Position numbers and translations under genes: made by a program. The notes below the pieces were generated by a model, which saw only the letters and a list, made by a program, of their open reading frames with translations, searched no databases and was not told where the DNA came from. Of a stretch of DNA of 64,000 nt, positions 25,557-37,270 are shown in pieces (position 1 is the first letter of the stretch; the number at the start of each line of letters is the position of its first letter). Where the stretch lies: the NCBI GenBank assembly GCA_013400155.1, contig VXBM01000867.1:289400-353399 (forward strand), read 5' to 3'. The stretch comes from Helopsaltes ochotensis (Eukaryota > Chordata > Aves > Passeriformes > Locustellidae).

Positions 25557-25897
25557 CATGTAATGATGTACATGTAATCAGTTTTGTTAATAATTGTAAG
25601 GGATTTTGTTGGGTAACATGTTTACCAGTAATAATTAATAATAGATTATAATTTTGATTATGAATATGATAATAATTTCCAACATACAATCAATTTTCAT
25701 GAAACAATGGGAATATTGTAATTACACACTTACATTGGTATACATTATATAATGAGTATCTATGAAACTTTAGAAGTCTTATATTTTCCATTCCATTATT
25801 ATTTTGCTTCATTTATGGAGATGCTGTATATTCCAATTTTCTGATAATTATCACTCTTACACAGAAAGTTGTATATTGAAACATATATTCTTTATAT

Positions 25898-25977
25898 TTT
25901 ATTCAAAGTTAAGACTATCCAAAATTGTTCCTTTCACTTTATTCAAAGTTAAGACTATCCAAAATTGTTCCTTTCAT
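25898..25977 (+). repeat. Perfect 40-bp tandem duplication
   Basis: The unit starting TTTATTCAAAGTTAAGACTA occurs at 25898 and again at 25938. The first 39 bases of the two copies are identical. Identity in a fast-drifting AT-rich region implies a recent duplication or an assembly artefact. Confidence 0.9.
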
Positions 25978-27533
25978 TTGTTTGAGAGTTACTTTTGTGG
26001 TCCAAGTTGCTCTGTGGTATCCCTTAGTGCAAATTACTAGTGGATCAGTTGTTCTTTATTAAATGGTTAATTACTAAGATAAAAAGTTTATTGTATAAAG
26101 AGAAAATGCATATGATCAGACAGTACTAACTGGATGACAATCAAATGCATACTGTCATCTGCCCTCTTGTGACTTTTCATGCATCCATAGGCTTTTTCAA
26201 AGGAATGTTCAACTGCATGATTAACTTTATATGTGCCTGCAATCCAGTGAAGTTAATGAAATCAAATATGGATGGAAATCCACTGTATTCAAGCACACAA
26301 AACTTAAAGCAATGGTTAAGGTAGTTACTGCTGACTTACTGGAAGAAGTACAATGGATCTAAAGTGTAAAAGCAGCTAAATAAAGGAAGTTTAAAAAGAG
26401 AAAGAACAGAAGACAGGCCAGTGTTGCAGACATAATGAAAAGGCAACAAGAAACAATACACACTGTGTTCACCTCTTTAAACTTCCTCAGCTCTTCATAG
26501 CAGAACTATGTGCTCCACACCATCTGCCAGCTGTGAACAGGAAGAAAATCACACATACAGGTACTGTAAAATATAATCTAATTAGTGTACTAAAGCTTAA
26601 TATATTTGAGAATATTTTTTTTTTTTGGTAAATATAAAAACAATTATAATGGGACAAATCTATTCCCGTGACAATATAATGAAGAGGCTTATGATTCTGT
26701 AATGAAATGTTTCATTATTCTGCATCATGCTTTACTGAATATATTATATAGTCTCGTGTACAGCAATTAAAATGGTAATATACAGGAGCAGACACAGAAT
26801 CCGAATCACTATAGAGCACTGAGCAGACTACTGAGATTTACAAACTTTTTTCATGGAACTGTCACTCTGAGATGTGGCTTGCTCAACATTTGTGGCTTTA
26901 GATAGCTCTCTTCAACAACAAGCAGTAAAACCTTTGCAATATACCAAATACTAATTGTTTCTTCACATTAAAGAAAAAAGACGTGTAGCAAATTCCTTTA
27001 ATGTATAAGCAAACACATTATTTTTCCAGTACTTGGGCCACCCACTCCACAGACTTACAAACAGAACTACAAATCCACATCAAGGAAACAGCAGTGATGC
27101 TGAACCGCTATGGAAAAAGGTAAATTTTCTTGCATTACTTGCAAGCATCAGTTTCTTTCTTCCGGCCATTCAGGAATTATGAGAGACCCTGTGGGAGGCA
27201 GCCAACAGAGACCTCAAGGAGGGAGCCAGCCAACAGGACGCTCTGTCTGGGCAGGTTTCACCAAGCATCACCATTCACACATTGTTTTAGGAGATCAGCA
27301 TGAGATTACAAAGTGTGGGGGGGTCCGGTGTCGATTTTTTTATACTTTTGAGAAGGTAGCTTTCTCCTGATTATTTGTGTAATATTTAAGTTCAGTTCTT
27401 TAGGAGTGGCAAACCCCAGCTACAATTACTGCAGAGAAGTTGTTACTGGTAGCCCTTTGATTTAGATGCCATATACCCTTACTGTCAAATAAAGGTAGTC
27501 ACTATCACATAGCTAGGAACAGTAGCAGAGGGC
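25978..27533. other. AT-rich noncoding DNA, no gene seen
   Basis: I see no coding exon or known repeat. A T-run lies at about 26616-26625. A somewhat GC-richer patch at about 27165-27260 has an 86-codon frame without a domain. Confidence 0.45.
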
Positions 27534-27585
27534 CACTTGGACTTGATTGTCTTAGAGATCTTTTCCAGCCTAAATGATGCTATGA
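27534..27585 (+). mobile_element. CR1 LINE 3'-tail fragment
   Basis: The sequence ACTTGGACTTGATTGTCTTA..., then TTTTCCAGCCTAAATGATGC and TATGA, matches the last 50 or so bases of avian CR1 elements (TTGGACTAGATGATC...CCTTCCAACCTAAATGATTCTATGA). Only the tail remains, which is typical of the extreme 5' truncation of CR1. The terminal octamer is mutated, so it is an older copy. Confidence 0.65.
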
Positions 27586-29420
27586 ATAAGCAAGGAGGAC
27601 CGCAGGTCTGGTGCCCAGTGGTTAGGTATTTGTCCAGTACAAGGTGTACCTTGGCTTCACTTGAGTCACGTGAGTGTTTCTGTTTTCTTTGCAAGGACAG
27701 TATATAAATACTCCAAGGACTAATAACCAGAAACGTACCTCAGAGTACCATATTGTGAAATCTACATTAGGGACATGCTGTAAAACCAGTAACAAGCAGT
27801 TCTAGATGAAAGCCTTTCCAATAGAGAATTGCTGGATCCCAAGAGAAGACCAACAAACCAGTTTCCTGGAGCTGATTTTAATAACCACTTCAAGAACAGA
27901 TCAAATTTCCTTTACAACTGTTACTGTAACTTTTTTTGGATTTGGAGCTTAGCTGCAAAATTTAGACGGTTTTGGCAGTCCTGCCAGGGTGAAGGAACTA
28001 CATTTCAAGTATTGCTGTACCTGACAGGTCTCTAAAGTCAATGGGCTGGATGGTCTCCTGCAGGCTGCGCTCTCTTGGTGCCAAGGGCTAGAGGACTGTA
28101 TCAGCTGCATACTGCTTCTGTTGGAGCATTTGCTTTGGAATCTAGTCTTGTCTGCATGAGGCATCACAGTAACACTGTAACAGGGTGACCATGCATTATA
28201 GGCAACAGCTGCTCATGCAGGAGGAAGATTACCAGGCCTGTTTGCGTAAAGCACTGTATGAGCAGCCTTCCCATTGCTCCAAAAGTAACAAAGAGCACTG
28301 TGGATTAGAAACCACACTACATATTTTATGGCCCTAGTGGCCAATACCAGACTGAAGCCACTGAAAGAATAAATGAAACACATTCATACCTATAATTAAA
28401 ATAAAACATTACCATTGTTTTGTTATAGGCCCAGTGCTTGTAAGCTCAACTGTAGTTCTCCTGACAGCCAACTCTGGGATATACCATGTGGTCACGTCTC
28501 CTTGTTCTTGTTGGTGCATAACGTGCTTTACTACGATTTTCTTCTCTTTTTCTTTCCTTTTTTAAATAACCCAAACACATACATTTGAAAGCCATTGCAT
28601 TCTTAATGTACTGTTAAAGAGAATATCTGGGACAGTATTTGAGAGTGGTAGAAATATTTTAGCTGCTCATGTCTACTGTACTTGCCAGCTGCCCCAGAAC
28701 AAACAAGATTTCCCATAAAATATGTAGCCTTGCTACTAACCACGGCAAATCATTTTCTGGGAAAATTTAAAATTTTATTCCAAACACGAATAGATTTTTA
28801 AAAGGTTTTATATATTCCTGATTATTAAACTCTGTGGAAACATCTTTATAACTGCATGCAAATACAAACTATCAATGATTTGATTAATTTGCTGAGAAAT
28901 TTTTTTAGTGTGCTACTTGACATTAAAAACATTCCCTAGAGAGCTCTTGGGGATAGAAGCAGGGAGAGAAAAAAGTGTAATAAAGATATATAGAGAGGGG
29001 TCATTTTCACATTCCCAAATTGGGCAATGCTGAATAAACAGCTGGGAGTGTCTTACAGCACTGACAGCCATGGGCTGACAGGACAGGGACAGTGAGATGA
29101 AAATAGGAGTAAGAAACACAGGGGATTGCAATGTCCTTGATGAGAACTGTCTGGGAAGGACTAATCTGAGATCACACAAGGCTGGTGGGAAGACACAGGT
29201 ATTAAAAGAGAAATGGTAGTACTTGGAAAAGACAAGTCTGGAACACCATGAACACTTTCCTCTGTGAAGTGTATGCTGGCAATTCCCTCCTACTGCAGAT
29301 CTATTTCCACATCCACTGTCTTTACATTCCAAACACAACACTATATAGAAGCACAGTCCTGTAGATTTGCTATGAGATCAGTTCTGTTTCAGTAGTTCTT
29401 TTGTAAGCTTTATTTTAACA

Positions 29421-29502
29421 AGTTTGTTTTTTGTTTTTGTGTTTGTTTGTTTGTTTGCTTTTCGTTGGTTGGGTGATTTTGTTTTTGTTTTGTTTTGTTT
29501 TC
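29421..29502. repeat. GTTT-rich low-complexity tract
   Basis: Runs of GTTT and GTTTT with T-runs, interrupted at about 29458-29478. Simple sequence. Confidence 0.8.
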
Positions 29503-31560
29503 CTAAAAGTTAGCAACCTGGTTACAACAGCAAAAACAAAACCCTCCAAAGCTTACTTCAGGGAAATTATTAGAATGTAGATTTCTTCAGAAGACTTTTA
29601 AAATGTGCTACTCTTGAGAACACTATTAAAAAAATGTCCACTTTACATTCTATAAATTAAAAATCATATTAGACATTAATATCCATTTTCAGAGAAAACC
29701 AATGCTTGATGTTTTGCTGTTGTTCTGTGTCCTGTTGTGTTTGTGGAATTTGCTAGAAATCAAGAAATCAAAGCTGGTTTACTTTTCGGAAGATTTGACA
29801 AATCACAAGCCTTTTGAAAATACAAGTACAAATGTAGATTATTTTAAAATACAGCAAGTCCCTGCATGGACAAGTTAAATTATTTTAGTGTGTTGAAAGT
29901 GGGTTAAGTTTATTGGAGTGTGAAAGTTAAAGAAAATGAAACCAGAATAGGCAGGACTCTGAATCTTTCTAAAAATAAATGGAGTTGTGATATACAGCTT
30001 GTTTTAGCTTGTGGCAAAGGATAGTGGTTAGGGAGAGTGATCACAAGGCTTTTGTGGAAATGAGGTACACCAGAGTATGCTAGAAAGAGGAGATCCAGAG
30101 CATAATAAACCCATTGCTCAGTTTCTCCCATTCCCCTCTAAATGCAACCAGTGCATAAAGTCTCATCTCACTGTCACTGTGGTTTGAATACTTTCCAATC
30201 TTTGATATGTTCCAAATTATTATAAATTCGCCTTCCCATAGAAAAGTCAGAGCAGTGTAACATGCTTTTGGTGTGAGACTGAAAGCAGACATGACTACAT
30301 CCCAGCTGGTGGAAATGTGGTAATGAATTTCAAATAAATTTCAAACATTTGTTAAACTCCTCCTGAACAGTTTTACTTGCTACTAGTAAAATATAGATGC
30401 CCTAACTGAGCATTCACACTGAAGATTTTAATTACACTGAGACTGAAAATAGAGTATAATGTTGAAATAATCTGTCTTCTGTTCCAATAGCCCGCTGCCC
30501 TTAAAATTTCAGAGTAAACTTTCTGTTTCTCTTCTTTCTCAATTTCTCACTTAATTTATGATTAAAATCTACAGTTTCACAGTTATTGAAACTAGGCTGA
30601 TTTGTATCTGATGATCTCTCAGAGCTTACAGTCTTAACAAGTGTATTATAAAAATTAGTTTCTACTTTATACATCTCTAAACAAATTTCTTTGAAAACCA
30701 GATTTCACTAAATCTGTATTCATATATTCATCCACTGCATTTGTCTGTTTTACTGGCTCATGTTAATTAAAAAAAACCCCAAATTATATAATGCTCAAAC
30801 AACAGGAATAGTTTAGCAGAAAACAGGCTGCCACGCAAGCTCAATATTTAAGAGTGAGCCAGGAACTTAAGTCCTTTCACTTCAATAGAATTAAGCTGGT
30901 TCCTCCCAAAGGAGGTTTTTGCCTGTGCATACTCAGAGGAAGTAGCAATCATAGTAGTTTGTAATTATACTGAGTTTAATTACATACAAAGTATGGGAGC
31001 CGAAACATTTGATTTTGACTTGTAGAAATAGAATCAGAACGCCCTATATTCAGTTGCCCACTTATGTTTTTTACTTCTTTCCTCAGTGTCCTGAAATGAA
31101 GGACACTCCATCCAACATGTATCAGCACGGGAGGAACAGAAGATGTAGTAATGCATATATACTTTTGGAAAGTCACTAAATTGCACTCGCTGCCAATGAG
31201 TGCAGTAAAGATTCTGCTTTTCATTGCTTCCATCTGCTGGTTTCCTTTTGTGTTGAACTGGCAAGACAAGCAGAATCTCATCATGTGGAACTGGTAAAAT
31301 ATTATCTAACAAGAAAGAAGGACTTTCCAATTTTGTATCATAACCTGCTGTACTTTGTTAATAGATAGCAAAACACAAAGATACTTAAACAACATTGTAG
31401 GCTGCTAGTATGTAAATTTACTAAAACTTAGCTTTTTTTTTTTTTTTAATTTACTCAAATTTTTTAACTAAGGAACCTTATACAGGAACAAAATTATTTG
31501 GCTTGGTTTTCAAAAGCATGTGTAAAAGGTTTTGCACTCCTTGAGTGTAGTCAACATCTT

Positions 31561-31598
31561 AAAAAAAAACAACCAACCAAAAAACAACCAAAAAAACC
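31561..31598. repeat. A-rich AACC low-complexity tract
   Basis: A-runs separated by CAACC and CC units. Simple sequence resembling the tract at 18753-18800. Confidence 0.7.
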
Positions 31599-34500
31599 CT
31601 TTAATTTAAGACATTAATTAGTTGTTTAGCCTTAGGCATCTAAGTCTTAGAAACTGCAGCTTTTTCTACCAGTTGTGAAAAGTATTTTAGTGAATTTTCA
31701 AACATATCAGCATTTCAATGAAATACCACTATATATTTAACTAATTAGTTGACTGCTGACTGTCCAGAACTATGTGCATTGTTTTCTTTTGCATTGCATT
31801 TGTATATAATTAACCAATTTCAAATGTTATTTTTAAAAATGTTACTCTTTAGTGCTAAAAAAATCTACTCTTTTGACAGTGTGCAATATCCTCATTATGC
31901 AGACGTTTGAGTGATAGAGGTATTCTCTTTAGATGAAGCTTATAAAACCTGAATGTCTAAATATCAATTGGATGTGATGCCTATCTGTACACAGACAAGA
32001 TTAGTTTATAAATGGGCACTCTAGGATTCCTCTCTCCCCCTCCATTTCATGTTTTAATTTCATGAAGAATAAAAGCAGGCTCTAAATCATCCACATTTCT
32101 TGAAAAAATAGTCTTCAACATATAAGATGCAATTTATTTGGCCTGACTATAAATGTTGATCATGCAGATGCCTGCATCTGAAATAGTTGCCTTACATTCC
32201 CTCACATGTAATTCGAGGAAAGCATTGTAGAAGAATTCAACTTACCTATCTTAGATGCTTGGCTTAATGCAAAAGGAATTATTCTAAATAATTCTGGCTC
32301 CTCTTTATTATCTCTGGTGAGCTTATAAGCAAATCGCTCTGATATACACGTATTTTTCAAGCATCTGAGTTTGGATAGGCACATCCTGTCTGGAAGCAAG
32401 GTGATACTTGTTAAACCCTCTGTTGTCACCAACAGCGATGACAAATGGAAAAACAATCATGCGTGCCCTTTAAAATGTTTGTGTTTTGAGAAGCTAGAAT
32501 GGGTCATAGTTACAAATACAAAGAAAGATGATGGGAGTTTTTCAGCAAGTTTTGTTTACACAGTTTCATTAAACCACGCTGCTTTCCTGGCCTGAGAACT
32601 TTAATGTAATTTGCAACCTCAAGAGGGCAAGAACAATGTTTAGACCTATTACATAATGTAATCAGTTAACTAATCCAAAGATCTTTTAGGATTTAAAATT
32701 AGGATAAAGAGCTTTTTTATTTTTTCTTTTTTTATTGAATTTATTAATTACCCATTTAATTTATTAATCACCAAAAAAACCCCTCAAAACAATTGTGTTC
32801 ACTACTATACTGTTATAGCAAACAAGCAGAAATGGAAAAGAGTAGTTCTTGAATGAATTTTGGGAAGATGTTACCAAGCCCATCCATACCTCATAGAAAA
32901 TTCTTCCCACTCTTTCCACAGATATTTCCATTTAATGTAATTATATCCATGATCTTGACCTGTTATTCACCTCAGCCTCATCTGAGCCAGTTTTGTTACT
33001 AGATGGGTCCAAACGGAATAAATCTCAGTGTACAGGTGTAGCAAAAGTCTTTATGCAGGTCTGTTTATCTTTGAACTACCTTTTATTATAAGAACCATAT
33101 CTTGCTTCATTATATGGAAGAAAAACCCACTGTTCTCAAGAATTCACAAGAACTTGCCTCCAAACAGTTTGTAATGGGGAGAGACTAACCCTGACGGTCT
33201 GAACAACAGGCACCAATCATTATGCTGAGGCAGAGCTCTTCCTGGATCCTCAGAACCCCAGAGGGACATTACCACAACTCAAGAAGCCTGATATGAATAT
33301 TTAATCTATCTAAAATTGGGTGATTATGCAGATACTGTGCATCTGGGAGAGTTGTTCCCCCAGGGGCTTATAAAAATAAATACTACATCCAAAATGTAAC
33401 AGCCAAAATGCAGGTGGTGAGTTCTCTCTCTGTCACTTACTTGCAGCTCTTCTTGGCTTGTCCTGATGTGCCACTGAAATAAATGGTCCTTCTCTAAAAC
33501 ACAATTGTCGAGGTAGATGCACCATCCACAAGGGATCAAGGGGCTCATCACTGGAGTATGAGGTGTTCCGCCAAGCCATCTACTGCAGTATGGGTGATGG
33601 GTTTGATGATACAGAGAATAGTTTATAGGTTTTCTTTTTAGTGTGTGGTATATTAGAGTCTCACATTTTAATGAATTCCATAAATAAAAGATGATGAAAT
33701 GCCAGTGTTTTGCGAACTACATGCAGCTAGCTTCATCTTGAAATCTGGCTACATAAACAATGTTGTAACCAACATTTTTTACCCTGTCTTCTGTGTTGAT
33801 GTTCTTGGAATTACTAGTTAAACAGCAATAGATCACTTTCATTACCAAAAATAAAATATTGAGCTAGCATCATTCTGTTTTTTGTACTTTCACCTCAGCT
33901 TCATCTGTCACACTGAGAGCAATTGATCTGTTCTGGATAATGGAGACCTGTCTTCGTGTGGGAAGCAATTTGTTCTTCTAGATGAGGCCTTTGGCACACT
34001 TCACTCTAGTGCTCTAAAAGGTTGTGTAAAGTGGGGACATTAGGCTCCACGCCAGTCACCTCGCTGTCTTCTCCATAGCTTTTGGTACCAGATTTCAGAA
34101 AGGTTATAGTGGAGAAAAGAGGAACAGACCTAGACAAACCTGAAACAGGAGGGTTTTAAAGGGGTGGAAACCATCCCAGAAATTATCTTTTTTTCCCCTT
34201 TTTGGGTGAAAATAATCAAACATTCATCAGGGATTCTGGTTCTGTCAGGAGTAAACAGCAGCTTGATGAGCTTCTACAACTGCTGTTCGTGAACATACCC
34301 TGAGGAAAAACAAAGAATTAATAGCTTATTTGCTTTGCTTGGTGAGAGAGAACCTAGGGCTGGTAGAATGATTCAGTCAGAGAAATTGCTAATAAATACA
34401 TAATTTCTTGCTTATTTTCAGAGAAAAAATTATTGTGACTTCAGAAAGACTGATCTTCGTGAGGCATAAAAACATGCAGTGCAAAGAGCCTGCTCCTGAT

Positions 34501-35419
34501 GGTAGAGGCTCTTAATCCCTTTTTAAAAAGTAGTGCTTGAGCTGCAGAAGCACTCAGCATATTGCCATGGAGAGAGGAGAAAGCTTGAACAGTTTTCTCT
34601 CCCTGTCAGGTGTCTGGGCTGAAGCACGGTGTCGCACTGCTGATCAAAAGCAGAGTGTTTGTTCTTTAACCTCTCTGCACTCATCTGCTGTAAAGAAGCA
34701 AAGGTCACAGAGCAGAGGGGTTACTCTATCTGCCACCCCAGCCCAGCAACTAAGCCTCCAGCAAACACATTAGTGCTTAATTTGTCATCCCTGGTGCTGC
34801 GGCACCGGTGCCTGCTGTCCCAGCACCCCCTCAAGCACTCGGGGGCTCTGTACAGGCAGCTCTGTACGGAGAGGTGCTGGCCAGGAAACCATTAGTGCCA
34901 GGCCTGAGTCCACATTCCCTGAGTTTACTGCCTTACCTGGAACACTGGATTCTAACACACAGCTTTGAGGGGCAGTCGGGAAGGGACGGGAAGGCAGCGG
35001 CCACACCAGTGAGTGGCAACTGCCGGTTCTCCAAACATCTCCTCCTCTCCTCTACCCTTGTCTCCATCCTCCCCCGCTCTGCAAACAAAGAGTGTTTTGA
35101 TTGCTTGGATGACAGCACAGGAATTTGCCTTTTCAAAAGCACTCGCTATATATACACAGCCTAAGTACTGTAACCAGAAGAACCTTTTAAAACCTTCACG
35201 GGTAATGGAAGCTGTAGCAGTGACCAGTTGCATTTGGAACCAGAGTTTCTAACGAACATATAAACCAAAAAGACAAGTCTGCTCATTAGTCCAATGTCAT
35301 GATGGGCAAGAGTCAGTAAAAAATGATTTAATAGTTTGCTAAAATAGTTCCCATTGCCTTTGGTTATGTTTGTATCCCTCCAGTGTCTCTGTTTGAAAAG
35401 TCCTATGTTTACAAAGCTG

Positions 35420-35640
35420 TCTGAAATATACCATTTAAATTCATTGCATAATGCACAAAAATCAATTTTCTTGTTCAGCAGCCAAAGGGCAGGAGAACTA
35501 ATTTTTGTGCATTACAGCATCGTTTCAAACTGGCCCATTTGTGACAGGTTTTCAAATGTGCATTATGCCAAATTAGATGAAAGGCACCACAGGGTGATTA
35601 CATACATTAAAGGTATCTGGGACAGCAGTCATCTCTCCTA
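35420..35640. promoter_or_regulatory. Possible conserved noncoding element with repeated GTGCATTA motif
   Basis: Three related sites lie within about 125 bp: GTGCATTATGCA on the minus strand at 35445-35456, GTGCATTA at 35507-35514 and GTGCATTATGCC at 35558-35569. The outer two are in inverted orientation. The words resemble C/EBP-ATF or PAR-bZIP half sites (TTGCATAA) and POU-type sites. A TGACAGG MEIS/TGIF-type site (about 35542) and AATTAG (about 35570) lie beside them. The motif repetition is seen directly. A regulatory role is inference. Confidence 0.3.
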
Positions 35641-35779
35641 AAAGGAGAAAAGATTTCTGGGAAGTTTGAGAAGCATGCAGACAGGTGAGGAAATCTCCAT
35701 ACTGCAGAGCTGCTTAGTTTAAATGCAGTCCTCAAAATTAAACCATATTTTACAAAATTTGCCTCCTTGAAAATACATG
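35641..35779. other. AT-rich noncoding DNA, nothing recognised
   Basis: A short spacer between the motif cluster and the pyrimidine-rich block. No signal seen. Confidence 0.4.
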
Positions 35780-37270
35780 TGCTTTTTTAGTTTGACCACC
35801 TCCTGCTCCGTATAAAGACCCTATTTCCTATGTACTTTGTTTTTTCCATCGTACTTTCCCTTGCCTTGTCCTAATCCTGGTTCTCTCATGTTCTGCCTCT
35901 CTATTCACTTGCCAAACTTGTTTTACAGTCTGTCAATCATTTTGACTCTAATCTGTTCTAAATTTAACTCCTGCCCACCCAATGCTCCAGGTCCACTGGA
36001 CCAGAGGTGCCACTGTCCAGAGCTGTCCCCCAGTCTCCATCTGACCATATGGGCCTTTTGATCCACCTTGCTGTTCCTTTCCCCGCTCTCTTTCCTAGCT
36101 TTGTGGGCACCACTCATTCCTATTCTTCATCTGCTCTGGAGTAAGGTCCTGAACTCCAATACTACTTATGAATACAACTTTTAAAATGTCTTCTCTCCTG
36201 GCATTCACAGTAGGTCTTCAGATTTAATTTTTATCCTCTCCAAACTTTTTTTTAAGCTCTGTACAACCTTCAGTTTGCTTAGTCTTTGATCTTTCCGGCA
36301 TTTCAAAAAGTAACACTGACAAGCTCATGCATAGCCAGCCCATCTGTGCCTATGTTATTCACATCTCTTTACTACCTCTTCTCTTTACCACATCCATTAC
36401 CACTACCATTCCCAAATAACTCTGCACAAGATCACCTACTTTTTTCTCAATTCAAGCTTCCTTCTTTTTTGCCTACATCCTGTCACATAGTCATCCACTT
36501 GCTTTATCTGTACATTCCTCCTCCCTTAACTATGCCTTGTTGAGCTCTGTCATTGCTGCATCTCACCCATCTCCCCTTGCTCACTGTCTTTCTCTCTCTG
36601 CCCTCACTGTGATTGGGCTCTCTCTGCCTGAGGACACTCATGATGCTCTCTGACTCCTTCATTGCCATCTAACCTTGGTTCTTATCTACATGTTACGTAG
36701 AATTTGCCTTTCCAAAAGTAAGAAGTTCCTTATTATCTACCTGTAAAACAGACTTTTCCATTATGATTATCTCGTCTCTCTCCTGAGTTCACTCCCCAGC
36801 TCCTCTTAAATAGTTCTTTGTGGAGTTAACTCTTTTCACTTTTTTCCTGCTTAAGATCCCATTTATAGATCTTTCTTCCCTCTTTCCTCAGTTCCCACTA
36901 CTCCTGTGGTGTTACTGGCTTACCCTTTTGTTTATACTGCTTCCTTACAGTGACTTTTTACATCATTCATGTTAGTGGCTTTTTATATATTGCTTAACAT
37001 TCACAAACTCTTCCTGGCTTCTGAGTATTTTTTCATAACTGTCTCAACCCTTACTGAAATTAGAGTATTTGTGATAAAATCTTAGCTTCTTATTTTCTTT
37101 TACCTCCAGTGCTTCTCTTGGTTTTCTGGCAGCTTTTGTTGAAAAATTCTTTATTTCAGATTATCTCCTATTTCTCTCAATTCTTCCTACCCATTTATAT
37201 AGATCTCATCAAAATTAATGTGTTTGCTTCAACATATGATTTTTTCTCTCTTTTTCCTTTTTGAATCCAT
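35780..37270 (+). repeat. Pyrimidine-rich strand-asymmetric block
   Basis: For about 1.45 kb the plus strand is strongly C+T-rich. Hand counts of six 60-base lines gave 67, 55, 72, 75, 77 and 77 percent pyrimidine. A seventh, near 37081, also gave about 77 percent. Words such as TCTCTCTCTGCCC, CTCTTCTCTTTACC and CTTTCTTCCCTCTTTCC recur, but there is no fixed period, so it is not a simple microsatellite. Short plus frames here are Leu/Ser/Pro-rich, which is composition and not coding. It may be a decayed CT-rich satellite or a strand-biased relic, and parts could form triplex DNA. Confidence 0.6.

Larger units (their letters stand above)
27586..35419. other. AT-rich noncoding DNA
   Basis: No gene is supported. 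The longest frame in the whole window (28913-29341 minus, 142 codons) lies where the minus strand is pyrimidine-rich. That lowers the number of stop codons, since stops are purine-rich, and the translation shows no domain. Low-complexity tracts: GTTT/T-rich at about 29421-29502, a 15-nt T-run near 31433-31447, and an A-rich AACC tract at about 31561-31598. A GC-richer patch at about 34560-35060 has many short overlapping frames on both strands but few CpGs, so it is not a second island. Confidence 0.45.

Noticed and set aside
28021..28110. GGGCTGGATGGTCTCCTGCAGG, resembling a CR1-tail phrase
   Set aside because: The following bases diverge and no ATTCTATG-type end is present. Too short to call.
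28913..29341. 142-codon minus-strand open frame, the longest in the window
   Set aside because: The minus strand is pyrimidine-rich here, which depletes the purine-rich stop codons. The translation has no domain or family resemblance. With 128 kb of strand sequence, one frame of this length is not surprising.
34560..35060. GC-richer segment with many overlapping short frames, considered as a second CpG island
   Set aside because: CpG dinucleotides are sparse and scattered, and no promoter motif cluster is visible.
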